This document shows positions 54,540-64,000 of a stretch of DNA of 64,000 nt, piece by piece (the first letter of the stretch is position 1; every line of letters begins with the position of its first letter). Below the pieces are notes generated by a model that saw only the letters and a list, made by a program, of their open reading frames with translations, was not told the origin of the DNA and searched no databases. Origin of the DNA: Aestuariibacter sp. GS-14 (GTDB lineage: Bacteria; Pseudomonadota; Gammaproteobacteria; Enterobacterales; Alteromonadaceae); contig NZ_VHIP01000001.1 of NCBI RefSeq assembly GCF_006494365.1, positions 372,001 to 436,000 on the forward strand. The letters are read 5' to 3'. A program made the position numbers and the translations under genes.

Positions 54540-55886
54540 TTAGTCGATACGCAAACTAAGCGTTTGCGCTTCCCCTTCACTCAATATTATGACTTGCCTG
54601 CCAGCGGGGATAAGTAAGGCCAGCGGCACACTGTCATCGCGAATCAATAATAGCTCTGTACGCTGCCAGGGCGGCATATTCCACAACTTACACCATTGTT
54701 TAAGTGGTTTGTGATGTCGTTCACCAACCGGCTTTACCGAGGTGGTCAATGCCGCTGATTCAACAGTAATGTGATTAGGATGATTCACATGCAGTAACTG
54801 GCAGTGCTCCATAGCGCTGGCCGATAACAACAACCGCATTCCGCCTATCGATAACGCCTCGTTTTGTTTTAGCAAAGAAGGTGTTATAGGTGCATCCGAA
54901 ACTGTTGCACTGCTGGATTTGACTAAGTGTAAGTTTTCCCGAAACCGGCGCACACTGTAGTTACCCAAAATCACCTCGGGTTGACGGTCGGCGCTGGCAT
55001 ACTGGATATTAATAATTTGCTCAACCTGCGCTGCACTGGGCAGCGGTGCATCGTGCTTTTCAATCCATCGGCGGATCAAAGCCTGTTGCCAACCCTTGGA
55101 ATACAACGCTAATCCATTGAGTTGCAGGCTGCCATCAGTTGATACTAAAGATGCCAAGCGTTCATCGCACACTTCTTCCAACAGTTGCTGTTGCGATGCG
55201 CAAAGTGTAGCACTGCGACTCAACGTTTGACTAAACCCAGGCCAACGTTGCTGTATCGCCGGTAAAATGGTATTGCGTAAAAAATTGCGATCATAGCGAA
55301 TATCGGCATTAGACTCGTCGGTTACCCAGGATAATCCGTTATCTCTTGCATATTGCTCTATCTCAACTCTGGCCACCGCCAGAAGCGGCCGCCAGATGTG
55401 TACGTCCTGTTGTTTACTGCAGACGGCCATGCCGGAAAGCCCCTTGGGACCGGCGCCGCGTTTTAATTGCAACAACACGGTTTCAGCCTGATCATCACAG
55501 TGATGTGCTGTGAGCACGGCAGCCTGGTATGCTTTTGCCATTGCAAATAACGCTTGGTAACGCTTTTCGCGAGCTGTTGCCTCCAGGCTGGTTCGCGGCG
55601 CTTTTTCCACCCTTACACAGGCACTTTGAAAACTTACGTCCCACAACGTACACAACGTTTCGCAGAATGTTTGCCACTCAGCCGCATTAGCGCTGATACC
55701 GTGATTCACATGCATCGCAACCAAAGGGGGCAATTGCAACAGATGTTGATTGCGCAAAGTCACCAACGCATGCAGCAATACTACGGAATCCACACCCCCA
55801 CTCAGCCCTATAAGCAAAGCGTCGGGAGTATGTTCACGTAACCGCTCGGTTAACGACTGTTTAAGACTTGATAGTAAAGATGTCAT
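54540..55886 (-). CDS. tilS: TilS, tRNA(Ile)-lysidine synthase
   Basis: 448 aa. The PP-loop SGGVDSVVLLHALVTLRN binds ATP; TAHHCDDQAETVLLQLKRGA and the catalytic segment YDRNFLRNTILPAIQQRWPG are conserved. The C-terminal domain (about 330-445) is the usual tRNA-binding extension. It changes C34 of tRNA-Ile(CAU) to lysidine. It follows accA after a terminator hairpin, so it may have its own promoter or receive read-through. Confidence 0.95.
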   Translation of the reverse strand: MTSLLSSLKQSLTERLREHTPDALLIGLSGGVDSVVLLHALVTLRNQHLLQLPPLVAMHVNHGISANAAEWQTFCETLCTLWDVSFQSACVRVEKAPRTSLEATAREKRYQALFAMAKAYQAAVLTAHHCDDQAETVLLQLKRGAGPKGLSGMAVCSKQQDVHIWRPLLAVARVEIEQYARDNGLSWVTDESNADIRYDRNFLRNTILPAIQQRWPGFSQTLSRSATLCASQQQLLEEVCDERLASLVSTDGSLQLNGLALYSKGWQQALIRRWIEKHDAPLPSAAQVEQIINIQYASADRQPEVILGNYSVRRFRENLHLVKSSSATVSDAPITPSLLKQNEALSIGGMRLLLSASAMEHCQLLHVNHPNHITVESAALTTSVKPVGERHHKPLKQWCKLWNMPPWQRTELLLIRDDSVPLALLIPAGRQVIILSEGEAQTLSLRID

Positions 55887-55891
55887 GCAAT

Positions 55892-55916
55892 AAAAAAGGA
55901 GCCTATTGGCTCCTTT
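55892..55916 (-). terminator. Rho-independent terminator after accA
   Basis: AAAGGAGCC-TATT-GGCTCCTTT, a perfect 9-bp stem. On the minus strand it is followed by a run of T (the plus strand shows six A). It lies 20 nt after accA and just before tilS. Confidence 0.85.
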
Positions 55917-55936
55917 AACTGATTCTCAATAATAAC

Positions 55937-56893
55937 TTAGCAATAGCCAAAGGACATGATGCGATCATATCGTTCGCTCATCAGTTTATCCAGCGGCAAT
56001 GACTGCAACTGGCTAAGCTGTTGTTTAAGTGTAGCTTTCAGATTGGCTGCCATACTGGCGTGATCGCGATGTGCACCACCTAGCGGCTCATTTACGATGG
56101 CATTGATCAAACCGAGTTCTTTAATTTGCTGTGCACTTACACCCATGGCTTCAGCTGCCAACGGTGCTTTATCGGCGCTCTTCCAAAGAATTGACGCACA
56201 ACCTTCTGGCGAAATGACCGAGTAGGTGCTGTATTGCAACATGTTAACCCGGTCGCCCACACCGATGGCCAACGCGCCACCCGAGCCGCCTTCTCCAATA
56301 ACCGTACAAATAATTGGCACTTTCAGTTCAGCCATTTCTTTGAGGTTACGGGCAATGGCTTCACTCTGGCCGCGCTCTTCTGCGCCAACACCAGGATAGG
56401 CTCCGGGCGTGTCAATCAGCGTAATAATAGGCAGATTAAAACGTTCAGCCATTTTCATTAAACGCAGTGCTTTACGATAGCCCTCTGGTTTAGGCATACC
56501 AAAGTTACGTTTGATTTTTTCTGGTACATCACGGCCTTTTTGATGGCCAATGATCATCACAGCCTGATCGTCCAGCTTAGCCAATCCGCCAACAATGGCT
56601 TTGTCGTCGGCAAATGCACGGTCGCCCGCCAATTCGTCGAACTCTTCAAACGCGTGCTTAATATAGTCTTGCGTGTAAGGGCGCATGGGGTGACGAGCCA
56701 ACTGCGAAATCTGCCAGGCACCTAAATTTGCAAATATCTTACCGGTCAGATCGGCGCTTTTATTGCGCAAGCGGGTGATCTCTTCTTCGATCCCCACATC
56801 AAACTCACCACTTTGATTTACCAGCCTTAGCTCTTCTATTTTTGCTTCTAGTTCGGCGATTGGCTGTTCAAAATCCAAAAACTGTATACTCAT
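55937..56893 (-). CDS. accA: AccA, acetyl-CoA carboxylase carboxyltransferase subunit alpha
   Basis: 318 aa, standard length. [40 protein letters not shown] and [20 protein letters not shown] are the conserved segments of the alpha carboxyltransferase. It works with AccD to transfer carboxyl from biotin to acetyl-CoA, the first step of fatty-acid synthesis. It follows dnaE by 38 nt, the conserved dnaE-accA order, and ends at a terminator. Confidence 0.97.
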   Translation of the reverse strand: MSIQFLDFEQPIAELEAKIEELRLVNQSGEFDVGIEEEITRLRNKSADLTGKIFANLGAWQISQLARHPMRPYTQDYIKHAFEEFDELAGDRAFADDKAIVGGLAKLDDQAVMIIGHQKGRDVPEKIKRNFGMPKPEGYRKALRLMKMAERFNLPIITLIDTPGAYPGVGAEERGQSEAIARNLKEMAELKVPIICTVIGEGGSGGALAIGVGDRVNMLQYSTYSVISPEGCASILWKSADKAPLAAEAMGVSAQQIKELGLINAIVNEPLGGAHRDHASMAANLKATLKQQLSQLQSLPLDKLMSERYDRIMSFGYC

Positions 56894-56931
56894 TACTTGT
56901 CCTATCTTTACTTCCGGGCAAATTCACTGTG

Positions 56932-59900
56932 TTAATGAAAAGTCAGTTTCACTGCCTGTTCACCCAAACACTGTTTCAACTCGTGCAACAACTGATCTTC
57001 GGGTGTGATGTACCAGTGTGCACCGCACTTAAGGGAAACTGCAACATCTGGATGTAAAATATCTAATTGTACCGGACAACTTCCGCCGGAATAAGTTTGC
57101 AAAATTGATTGCAGTGACGCTAACTTATCAGGTTTACACCATTGCGTATCAACTTGCAATGCCAGTGCCCGCGCGTTTTTCTCGCGAGCCTGCACAATGT
57201 CCATTGCATCTCGGGCGGAGATTGTATTGCCACCCGAGAAATCATCAAAGCTGACCTGTCCTTTGATCAGCAGAATGCGGTCTGGTTCCAGTATGGATTC
57301 GAATTGTTCATACATATCCGGGAAGAATCGAACATCCATACGCGCACTTTTGTCATCGAGCGTTACAATGGCCCAGCGACGACCTTTTTTATTGGTCATT
57401 ACCCGTACACCTAACACCAATCCAACGGCGGTGCTCATTTGATCTTTAGGGGTAGGTTTAAGATCGACCAGTCGCCCATCAATGTAATTTCGAATCTCTT
57501 CTGCATATTGATTTATGGGGTGTCCGGTTAAATACAAGCCCAATGTTTCTTTTTCCCCGTCTAACCACACTTTTTCCGGCCATTTCGGCACATCAGCAAA
57601 TGCCTGTTCTACTTGTTCTGGCTCGGTGGTTAACAGCCCAAACATATCAGACTGGCCAAACGACTCCGCTTTTGCGTGTTGATCTGCGGCGGCAATGGCC
57701 TCAGGCAACGTTGCCATAAGGGCCGCGCGATGTGGGCCGAGATTGTCCATTGCACCAGAGAGTACCAGCTTTTCCAGTACCCGCTTATTTACTCGCTTTA
57801 AGTCCACTTTGGCGCAGAAATCAAATAAATCTGAAAACGCGCCATGGGTTTCACGGGCTTCTATAATCGCTTCTATTGGGCCTTCACCCACGCCTTTAAT
57901 AGCGCCAATACCGTACACAATACGGCCTTCAGCATCTACGGTAAATTTATAGCGGCCTTTGTTCAGGTCAGGCGGCAGAATTTCAAGACCCATTCGACCT
58001 ACTTCATCCACCAGCGTAACAATTTTGTCGGTGTTATCCATATCTGCCGACATTACCGCGGCCATAAATTCAGCCGGGTAATGTACTTTAAGCCACAGAG
58101 TCTGATACGACACCAGGGCGTATGCAGCAGAGTGCGATTTGTTGAATCCGTACCCAGCGAATTTTTCTACCAGGTCAAATATTTTCATTGCCAGGTCAGG
58201 GTCAATGTTATTGTTCTTTGCACCATCCTGAAAGGTTGAACGCTGCTTGGCCATTTCTTCGGGTTTCTTCTTACCCATTGCACGACGCAACAAGTCAGCG
58301 CCACCCAGACTGTATCCGGACATTTCCTGAGCAATCTGCATTACCTGTTCCTGATACAGGATAATGCCGTAGGTTGGCTCCAGGATTTCTTGTAAACACT
58401 CGTGTTGATATTCTGCATCCGGGTAGGAAATCTCTTCACGGCCGTGCTTACGGTCTATAAAGTTATCAACCATGCCCGATTGCAACGGCCCTGGGCGGAA
58501 CAATGCCACCAATGCGATAATATCTTCAAAACAGTCAGGTTTGAGTCGCTTAATCAGCTCCTTCATCCCTCGCGATTCTAACTGGAATACCGCTGTTGTT
58601 TCTGCGGCTTGCAGTGAACGGAAACTCTTTTTATCGTCTAGTGGAATGGCGGCGATATCGACGTGTTTACCCTGCCCTTCCTTAATCATATCGAGCGCCC
58701 ACTGAATAATCGTGAGTGTTCGCAGACCCAAGAAGTCAAACTTAACTAACCCGGCAGTTTCGACGTCGTTTTTATCAAACTGCGTTACCGGGTTTTTACC
58801 TTCATCATCGCAATACAAAGGTGCAAAGTCGGTGATTTTGGTGGGTGCAATTACCACGCCCCCGGCATGCTTTCCCGCGTTACGGGTAACGCCTTCCAGA
58901 ATGCGCGCCATGTCGATGAGCTCGCGTACATCCTCGTCCTGATCATATAACTCAGGTAAACGTGGCTCGGCCTCAAAGGCTTTCTTCAGGGTCATACCCG
59001 GATCAGGCGGGATCAGTTTAGATATGCGATCAACAAAGCCATAGGGATGACCAAGCACACGGCCCACGTCACGCACAACCGCTTTCGCAGCCATGGTTCC
59101 GAAGGTGATAATTTGAGACACCGCGTCACGTCCATATAACTCAGCAACGTGGTCGATTACTTCATCGCGACGATCCATACAGAAGTCAACGTCGAAGTCG
59201 GGCATGGATACCCGCTCAGGGTTCAGGAACCGTTCGAAAAGCAGGTCGAATTCAAGTGGATCAAGATCGGTAATTTTCAGCGCATATGCCACTAAAGAAC
59301 CCGCACCGGAGCCCCGTCCTGGCCCTACAGGAATATTGTTGTCCTTACTCCACTGAATAAATTCCATTACGATAAGGAAGTAACCCGGGAACCCCATCTG
59401 GTTAATCACCCCAAGCTCTATATCCAAACGCTCATCGTATTCAGGACGACGCTTTAACCGCTCTTCTTCATCGGGGAACAAAAACTCAAGGCGCTCTTCC
59501 AGCCCTTCTTTTGATACCTTTACCAGAAAATCTTCAGTGGTCATGCCGCCGGTAGGAAACTGCGGCAGGAAGTACTCGCCTAAGCGCACTGTTACGTTGC
59601 AACGCTTGGCGATTTCCACGGTATTGGCTAAGGCTTCAGGAATGTCTTCGAACAGTTCTGCCATTTCATCGGCACTGCGCAGATATTGCTGCTCGCTGTA
59701 AAGCTTGGGACGACGTTTATCGTCAAGGGTAAAACCATCGTGAATACTTACGCGTATTTCGTGGGCATCGAATCCAGCTTCATCAATAAAACACACTTCG
59801 TTAGTGGCAACCACAGGCAAATCAGCAGATTCAGCCAATGCTACCGCACGGTGATTATAATCTTCCTCACCACGGCGACCCGTTCGCATAAGTTCAAGAT

Positions 59901-60396
59901 AAAAGCGATCAGCAAAATGCGTTTGATAGAACGCCAGATTATCTTCCAGCATGCGTGGATTGTTTTTCGCCAGACACAAGCCAATATCGCCGCGCATCGC
60001 TCCCGACAGTATAATCACACCCTCGGCGTGTTCTGCCAACCAGTCTTTGTCGATAACCGCGCGCTGCGCAACCTGTCCGCGTAAATAGGCTTTAGAGATC
60101 AACAGGGTAACGTTTTTATACCCTTCGTTATTCATTGCCAACAGGGTCAAGCGGAAAGGCTCTTCGTTAAAATCTTCGCTTTGTACCCAAAAATCACAAC
60201 CAATAATGGGCTTAATACCGCGGGAATGTGACTCAGAATAAAACTTAACCAGGCCACACATGTTCATTTGATCGGTAATCGCTACGGCAGGCATACCCAG
60301 CGCCTGAACTTTATCCAGGATAGGTTTCACCTTATTCAGGCCGTCCATCATCGAGAAATCAGAATGGACGCGTAAATGAACAAAATTCACTGACAT
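56932..60396 (-). CDS. dnaE: DnaE, DNA polymerase III alpha subunit
   Basis: 1154 aa, normal length. An N-terminal PHP domain ([20 protein letters not shown]) is followed by the C-family polymerase core with active-site Asp residues in [19 protein letters not shown], a helix-hairpin-helix region, an OB fold (about 985-1065, [19 protein letters not shown]) and a C-terminal tau-binding part. It is the replicative polymerase subunit. Gene order rnhB-dnaE-accA is conserved. Confidence 0.97.
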   Translation of the reverse strand: MSVNFVHLRVHSDFSMMDGLNKVKPILDKVQALGMPAVAITDQMNMCGLVKFYSESHSRGIKPIIGCDFWVQSEDFNEEPFRLTLLAMNNEGYKNVTLLISKAYLRGQVAQRAVIDKDWLAEHAEGVIILSGAMRGDIGLCLAKNNPRMLEDNLAFYQTHFADRFYLELMRTGRRGEEDYNHRAVALAESADLPVVATNEVCFIDEAGFDAHEIRVSIHDGFTLDDKRRPKLYSEQQYLRSADEMAELFEDIPEALANTVEIAKRCNVTVRLGEYFLPQFPTGGMTTEDFLVKVSKEGLEERLEFLFPDEEERLKRRPEYDERLDIELGVINQMGFPGYFLIVMEFIQWSKDNNIPVGPGRGSGAGSLVAYALKITDLDPLEFDLLFERFLNPERVSMPDFDVDFCMDRRDEVIDHVAELYGRDAVSQIITFGTMAAKAVVRDVGRVLGHPYGFVDRISKLIPPDPGMTLKKAFEAEPRLPELYDQDEDVRELIDMARILEGVTRNAGKHAGGVVIAPTKITDFAPLYCDDEGKNPVTQFDKNDVETAGLVKFDFLGLRTLTIIQWALDMIKEGQGKHVDIAAIPLDDKKSFRSLQAAETTAVFQLESRGMKELIKRLKPDCFEDIIALVALFRPGPLQSGMVDNFIDRKHGREEISYPDAEYQHECLQEILEPTYGIILYQEQVMQIAQEMSGYSLGGADLLRRAMGKKKPEEMAKQRSTFQDGAKNNNIDPDLAMKIFDLVEKFAGYGFNKSHSAAYALVSYQTLWLKVHYPAEFMAAVMSADMDNTDKIVTLVDEVGRMGLEILPPDLNKGRYKFTVDAEGRIVYGIGAIKGVGEGPIEAIIEARETHGAFSDLFDFCAKVDLKRVNKRVLEKLVLSGAMDNLGPHRAALMATLPEAIAAADQHAKAESFGQSDMFGLLTTEPEQVEQAFADVPKWPEKVWLDGEKETLGLYLTGHPINQYAEEIRNYIDGRLVDLKPTPKDQMSTAVGLVLGVRVMTNKKGRRWAIVTLDDKSARMDVRFFPDMYEQFESILEPDRILLIKGQVSFDDFSGGNTISARDAMDIVQAREKNARALALQVDTQWCKPDKLASLQSILQTYSGGSCPVQLDILHPDVAVSLKCGAHWYITPEDQLLHELKQCLGEQAVKLTFH

Positions 60397-60414
60397 AGTT
60401 GTGGTGTACCTTTA

Positions 60415-61011
60415 CTACTTGGCGGCTGAATCTGACCCGGCCAGCACGGCTTGCACGGGTTTAAAACTCTTGCGATAACAAGATAATACACCGTATTGGG
60501 CAATGGCTTCAAAATGCGCTTTGGTTGGATACCCTTTGTGCGCAGCAAAACCGTATTCCGGGTGTAGTTTGTCCAGTGCAATCATATCATCATCGCGGGC
60601 AACTTTGGCTATTATCGATGCGGCTGAAATTTCTGCATGCTTGCTATCGCCTTTCACCACCGCTTCGCCAGCGTATTGCCATTTTGGCAACCGGTTGCCG
60701 TCGACCCGCACAAATTCAGGGGTAATTATGAGCCCTTCTACCGCTCTAACCATGGCAAGCATGGTAGCATGCAGAATATTCAGGCGGTCGATTTCTTCCG
60801 GGGTTGCACGTCCAATCGACCAAGCCAGGGCATGCTGCTTAATCTGCTCGGCCAGCATATTGCGCTTTTTCTCACTGAGCTTTTTTGAATCAGCCAGACC
60901 TTCAATAGGGTGCTTGGGATCAAGAATAACCGCAGCAGTCACCACATCGCCAACCAGCGGCCCGCGTCCTACCTCATCTACACCAGCTATATAGACGTAT
61001 TCATTACTCAT
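60415..61011 (-). CDS. rnhB: RnhB, ribonuclease HII
   Basis: 198 aa. [20 protein letters not shown] holds the paired acidic residues (DE) and the GRG loop of type 2 RNase [21 protein letters not shown] is also conserved. It removes ribonucleotides from DNA. It overlaps the lpxB end by 8 nt and precedes dnaE by 18 nt, in the usual lpxB-rnhB-dnaE order. Confidence 0.96.
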   Translation of the reverse strand: MSNEYVYIAGVDEVGRGPLVGDVVTAAVILDPKHPIEGLADSKKLSEKKRNMLAEQIKQHALAWSIGRATPEEIDRLNILHATMLAMVRAVEGLIITPEFVRVDGNRLPKWQYAGEAVVKGDSKHAEISAASIIAKVARDDDMIALDKLHPEYGFAAHKGYPTKAHFEAIAQYGVLSCYRKSFKPVQAVLAGSDSAAK

Positions 61012-62158
61012 TGATTACCTCAATAACCGCATCGGCAGCCCGCTCATCGGCATTCTGCTTTAATGATTTGTGTAAACGGGTAAACGACGCCACAAGCTCT
61101 GTGGTATCGGTAGAAAACAATGAAATCAACTCCTGGCTTAATCGCTCAGAATTCACGTCTTCCTGCAATAACTCCGGTATTAACTGTTCATCAGCCAGAA
61201 TATTTGGTAATGCAAAATACTTTGGCTTGTACATGCGTTTCATCATTTTATGTGTGAGCCACGACAATAAATAGGCAGCTACCATGGGTCGCTTACACAG
61301 CATGGCTTCAAGTGTGGCGGTTCCTGACGCCAGTAATATAACATCACTGGCAATCATCGCCTCTCGGGACTTTCCTTCCAGTAAAACGACGCGTTTATCG
61401 TTTAACCAGGCCGGCAAATTGTCCTGCAAATATTCGTGAATTTGCTGCGTTCGCGCCTGATTCGCAGCAGGGATCACAATTTGGCAATCGGGCATTTTCT
61501 GCCACAATTTCTCTACCGTTTGCGTGAATACAGGTAACAGTTTGGCCACTTCGCCACGTCGACTACCCGGTAGTAATGCCAGGCACGGTTCTTGAACAGC
61601 CAGTTTTAATGTTTTTCGGGCCTGAGCCTGATCAGGCGCGATAGGAATGATATCCGCCATGGTGTGGCCAACAAAGGTATAGGGAATCTGGTACTTATCG
61701 TAAACCTGATGTTCAAAGGGAAAAATGCCAAGCACTCGGTTGGTGGCTTTGGCAATCTTAAATATGCGCTTCTCACGCCATGCCCACACCGTAGGACTGA
61801 CATAGTGGACGGTTTTGATCCCCTTGGCTTTTAGCGCCTTTTCAACACGCAGATTAAAATCAGGTGCATCCACGCCAATATAGACATCTGGCGGATGTTT
61901 AACGAAGTGCTCAACCAGTGCATTTTTAACATGAAGAATGCGGCGAATGCTGGACAGTACTTCCACCAGTCCCATCACAGACAGTATTTCAATGTCAAAC
62001 AGGCTGGTGCAGCCCGCAGCCTGCATATGTGGCCCGGCTATGCCTTCAAAAATGGCATCAGGGTAACGTAGTTTCAGCGCGCGGATCATCCCCGCGGCGA
62101 GAACATCTCCTGATGCCTCGCCAGCGACGACCGCTATCCGTAACGGTTCAGGAGACAT
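61004..62158 (-). CDS. lpxB: LpxB, lipid A disaccharide synthase
   Basis: 384 aa. [20 protein letters not shown] at the N-terminus, [20 protein letters not shown] and [17 protein letters not shown] are the GT19 signature segments. It joins UDP-diacylglucosamine and lipid X at the membrane to form the lipid A disaccharide. It lies 3 nt after lpxA and overlaps rnhB. Confidence 0.97.
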   Translation of the reverse strand: MSPEPLRIAVVAGEASGDVLAAGMIRALKLRYPDAIFEGIAGPHMQAAGCTSLFDIEILSVMGLVEVLSSIRRILHVKNALVEHFVKHPPDVYIGVDAPDFNLRVEKALKAKGIKTVHYVSPTVWAWREKRIFKIAKATNRVLGIFPFEHQVYDKYQIPYTFVGHTMADIIPIAPDQAQARKTLKLAVQEPCLALLPGSRRGEVAKLLPVFTQTVEKLWQKMPDCQIVIPAANQARTQQIHEYLQDNLPAWLNDKRVVLLEGKSREAMIASDVILLASGTATLEAMLCKRPMVAAYLLSWLTHKMMKRMYKPKYFALPNILADEQLIPELLQEDVNSERLSQELISLFSTDTTELVASFTRLHKSLKQNADERAADAVIEVINE

Positions 62159-62161
62159 GAA

Positions 62162-62932
62162 CTAGCGAACTATACCGCGCTCAGCGCCAGCTAAAAAGGT
62201 AATTAACATACCGATTTCCGGGCATTCGCCGGTCATTTCAGTTAACTTTTTAATCGCCTCTTCCAGCGTATTGTTGTCGCGGTAAATCACTTTATAAGCC
62301 CGTTTAATCGACATGATTGTTTCAGAGCTAAAGCCGCGACGTTTGAGACCTTCAGAGTTTATGCCCTGAGGAATGTGCTTGGTGCCACTTACCATTACAA
62401 ATGGAGGCACATCACGCAATACAATTGCGCCACCGCCCATAAAGGAATGAGCCCCAATCTTACAGAATTGGTGTACCGCTGTGGTACCGCCTAAAATGGC
62501 ATAATCGCCAATTTCAACGTGTCCGGCCACCGCGACATTATTTGCCAGGATGGCGTTATCACCAATTTTACAGTCATGCGCAACGTGGGCGTTAACCATC
62601 AGCAAATTGTTCGAGCCAATGCGGGTTACACCTTCGTCCTGAATGGTTCCGCGATGAACAGTCACACCTTCGCGAAAAATGTTATTGTCGCCAACAATCA
62701 GTTCTGTGCGTTCACCAGCGTATTTTTTATCCTGACAGTCTTCACCTATAGAGCAAAACTGGTAGAAGTGGTTTCCCCGACCTATGCGGCTGGGGCCTTT
62801 TATCACTACATGCGATTCGACCCGGCAATCATCGCCAAGCACGACATCGTCTCCCACAATCGAAAATGGACCAATTGATACGTTCTTACCAATTTTCGCA
62901 TTGGGTGAGATCACTGCAGTTGAATGAATCAC
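62162..62932 (-). CDS. lpxA: LpxA, UDP-GlcNAc acyltransferase
   Basis: 256 aa. Left-handed beta-helix hexapeptide repeats run through the N-terminal two-thirds ([20 protein letters not shown]), with the conserved [20 protein letters not shown] region and a helical C-terminal domain ([19 protein letters not shown]). It starts lipid A synthesis by O-acylating UDP-GlcNAc. It is 1 nt after fabZ. Confidence 0.97.
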   Translation of the reverse strand: MIHSTAVISPNAKIGKNVSIGPFSIVGDDVVLGDDCRVESHVVIKGPSRIGRGNHFYQFCSIGEDCQDKKYAGERTELIVGDNNIFREGVTVHRGTIQDEGVTRIGSNNLLMVNAHVAHDCKIGDNAILANNVAVAGHVEIGDYAILGGTTAVHQFCKIGAHSFMGGGAIVLRDVPPFVMVSGTKHIPQGINSEGLKRRGFSSETIMSIKRAYKVIYRDNNTLEEAIKKLTEMTGECPEIGMLITFLAGAERGIVR

Positions 62933-62933
62933 G

Positions 62934-63383
62934 TTATTGTTTCTCTCTCATTGCACACATAAATTCTGCGCTACAGGCTTCTTCGCCATTCACACTGGCC
63001 ACACCGCTAAATTTCCAGATACCTCGGCGCTCTTTTACCAGGCATACTTCAAAATCCAGTCTGTCACCGGGTGTTACCGGCCGCTTAAAGCGCGCGTTAT
63101 CAATACCCGCATACAAGTATAGCTTATCGTTTTTACCTACGGTTTTAAAACCCAGAATGCCGGCCGCTTGTGCCATGGCTTCTAAAATTAACACGCCTGG
63201 AAAAATGGGATAATCCGGAAAATGACCGGTAAAACACGGCTCGTTCAGGGTGATATTTTTATATGCTTTAATGCTAACGCCCAGCTCGTAATCTGTTACG
63301 CGGTCAATTAGCAAAAACGGGTACCGATGCGGTAATAAATCCATGATTTCACGGATTTCAATAATATTAAGTGAACTGGCCAA
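62934..63383 (-). CDS. fabZ: FabZ, 3-hydroxyacyl-ACP dehydratase
   Basis: 149 aa. [20 protein letters not shown] contains the catalytic His; [20 protein letters not shown] carries the second active-site acidic region. It dehydrates 3-hydroxyacyl-ACP and balances fatty acids against lipid A. It starts the present lpx transcription unit. Upstream is a terminator and then skp; the expected lpxD between them is absent. Confidence 0.97.
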   Translation of the reverse strand: MASSLNIIEIREIMDLLPHRYPFLLIDRVTDYELGVSIKAYKNITLNEPCFTGHFPDYPIFPGVLILEAMAQAAGILGFKTVGKNDKLYLYAGIDNARFKRPVTPGDRLDFEVCLVKERRGIWKFSGVASVNGEEACSAEFMCAMREKQ

Positions 63384-63487
63384 ACACTCTCTCCTTTGAC
63401 ACTATATTAGCAGCACGCGTCCTCAACGGTGTTTTGCTGCTATGACTTCATCTGGGCCGCAACCTTACGCGCTAATCACTTAAAAAC

Positions 63488-63521
63488 AAATCAGACCAAC
63501 ACGTATGTATTGGTCTGATTT
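63488..63521 (-). terminator. Rho-independent terminator after skp
   Basis: AAATCAGACCAA, a 10-nt loop and TTGGTCTGATTT: a perfect 12-bp stem. On the minus strand a T-rich run follows (the plus strand shows TAAAAACAAA before it). It lies 30 nt past the skp stop and separates skp from fabZ. Confidence 0.88.
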
Positions 63522-63550
63522 GCAAAGTTTATCGATGAAGTAAATCAGAA

Positions 63551-64000
63551 TTACTTGATCTTGCTAACCTGATCTAACACTTTCTGAGACATGTCATGGC
63601 TTGCATCAACGTAAACTATAGCAGGTGCATCCAGCACAATGTCATAGCCTTCTTTTGCAGCAACTGCGTCGATAGCCTGTTTGATCAAGGCTAGTAGCTT
63701 ATTGCGCTCTTCATTTTGACGGCGTTGAATATTCTGTTGCAGAGGCTGAACTTTCTGGCTCAGTTGCTCACGTACTGAAAGGATTTTGTCTTCCAGTTCT
63801 TTCTTTTCCTGCGCACTCATGGTAGCCGCATCGCGTTGCAGTTTCTCGGTATAGAGCTGGCCGTCGCGTTGCAACAGGTTCACTTCATCCACCTGAGCCT
63901 TGAATTCCATTTGAATGGCATTCTGAATCTCGGCAGCCTGTGGCAGCGACTGGAAGATATCCTGCACACTTACCACACCAATTTTCTGCTCCGCCATTGC
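63551..64000 (-). CDS. skp: Skp/OmpH periplasmic chaperone, C-terminal part, cut by window edge
   Basis: About 149 codons are visible. AEQKIGVVSVQDIFQSLPQA looks like the start of the mature chain; the Met two residues before is probably inside the signal peptide, so the true start lies beyond the window edge. The middle is a long coiled coil (QAQVDE-type helices, LEDKILSVREQLSQKVQPLQ) forming the tentacles of the trimeric chaperone, and the C-terminus is KEGYDIVLDAPAIVYVDASH. It escorts outer-membrane proteins across the periplasm. Confidence 0.9.
   Translation of the reverse strand, partial: AMAEQKIGVVSVQDIFQSLPQAAEIQNAIQMEFKAQVDEVNLLQRDGQLYTEKLQRDAATMSAQEKKELEDKILSVREQLSQKVQPLQQNIQRRQNEERNKLLALIKQAIDAVAAKEGYDIVLDAPAIVYVDASHDMSQKVLDQVSKIK

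Noticed and set aside
60387..60581. 64-aa frame at the end of rnhB
   Set aside because: Out-of-frame overlap with rnhB and the rnhB-dnaE gap; no ribosome site.

Overview
The window looks like chromosome from a marine gammaproteobacterium of the Alteromonadales (Alteromonas-like). Supporting this are a polar-type flagellar cluster with FlgO/P/T-type accessory proteins and sigma-54 promoters, a purL - MltF-like - tadA neighbourhood, and the fabZ-lpxA-lpxB-rnhB-dnaE-accA-tilS run. No species call is possible from sequence reading alone.

Layout. (1) 1-15.1 kb: flagellar rod, hook and ring genes flgB-flgK on the minus strand, cheR-cheV upstream of them, then flgA-flgM-flgN on the plus strand, a DUF885 peptidase, and divergent flgP and flgT. 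Four good -24/-12 (sigma-54) motifs and one textbook sigma-28 promoter (before flgM) set the transcription units. (2) 15.2-19.4 kb: a tightly overlapping minus-strand operon of a cupredoxin-like protein, a membrane GGDEF-EAL protein, a DUF3034 protein and a truncated-haemoglobin lipoprotein. (3) 19.77-42.76 kb: an AT-rich 23-kb mobile island. (4) 42.8-44.5 kb: a small bacteriocin-like locus, smrA and a tiny peptide gene. (5) 44.7-54.5 kb: purL, an MltF-like protein, tadA, a PspB-like protein, a Kef-type antiporter and a GGDEF protein. (6) 54.5-64 kb: tilS, accA, dnaE, rnhB, lpxB, lpxA, fabZ and a partial skp. lpxD, normally between skp and fabZ, is not there.

The island is the main result. 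It sits inside the T-loop of a tRNA-Arg(CCU) gene (argW). The first 55 nt of that tRNA, with its promoter, lie at 19718-19772, and the last 20 nt lie at 42766-42785; joined, they make a complete 75-nt tRNA. The island ends are perfect 14-bp inverted repeats, not the usual long direct repeats that rebuild a tRNA. Just inside its left end the island carries an intact tRNA-Arg(CCU) of different sequence. It therefore appears to break the host tRNA, bring a replacement, and place it downstream of the orphaned host tRNA promoter. The likely mobility genes match the Gamma-Mobile-Trio layout GmtY-GmtZ-GmtX (tyrosine recombinase, very large recombinase-like protein, small coiled-coil protein).

The cargo is mainly anti-phage defence. 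A type I restriction-modification operon (half-HsdS, HsdM, HsdS, HsdR, YgjP-like protease) has a type I CBASS module (CD-NTase plus patatin phospholipase, with a DUF2188 protein) inserted between hsdS and hsdR through overlapping start and stop codons. A second, E2-type CBASS (2TM-SAVED effector, CD-NTase, E2-like protein) lies at the right end. A DUF6602 nuclease candidate and an XRE regulator with two clear operators, divergent from an unrecognised gene, complete the left part.
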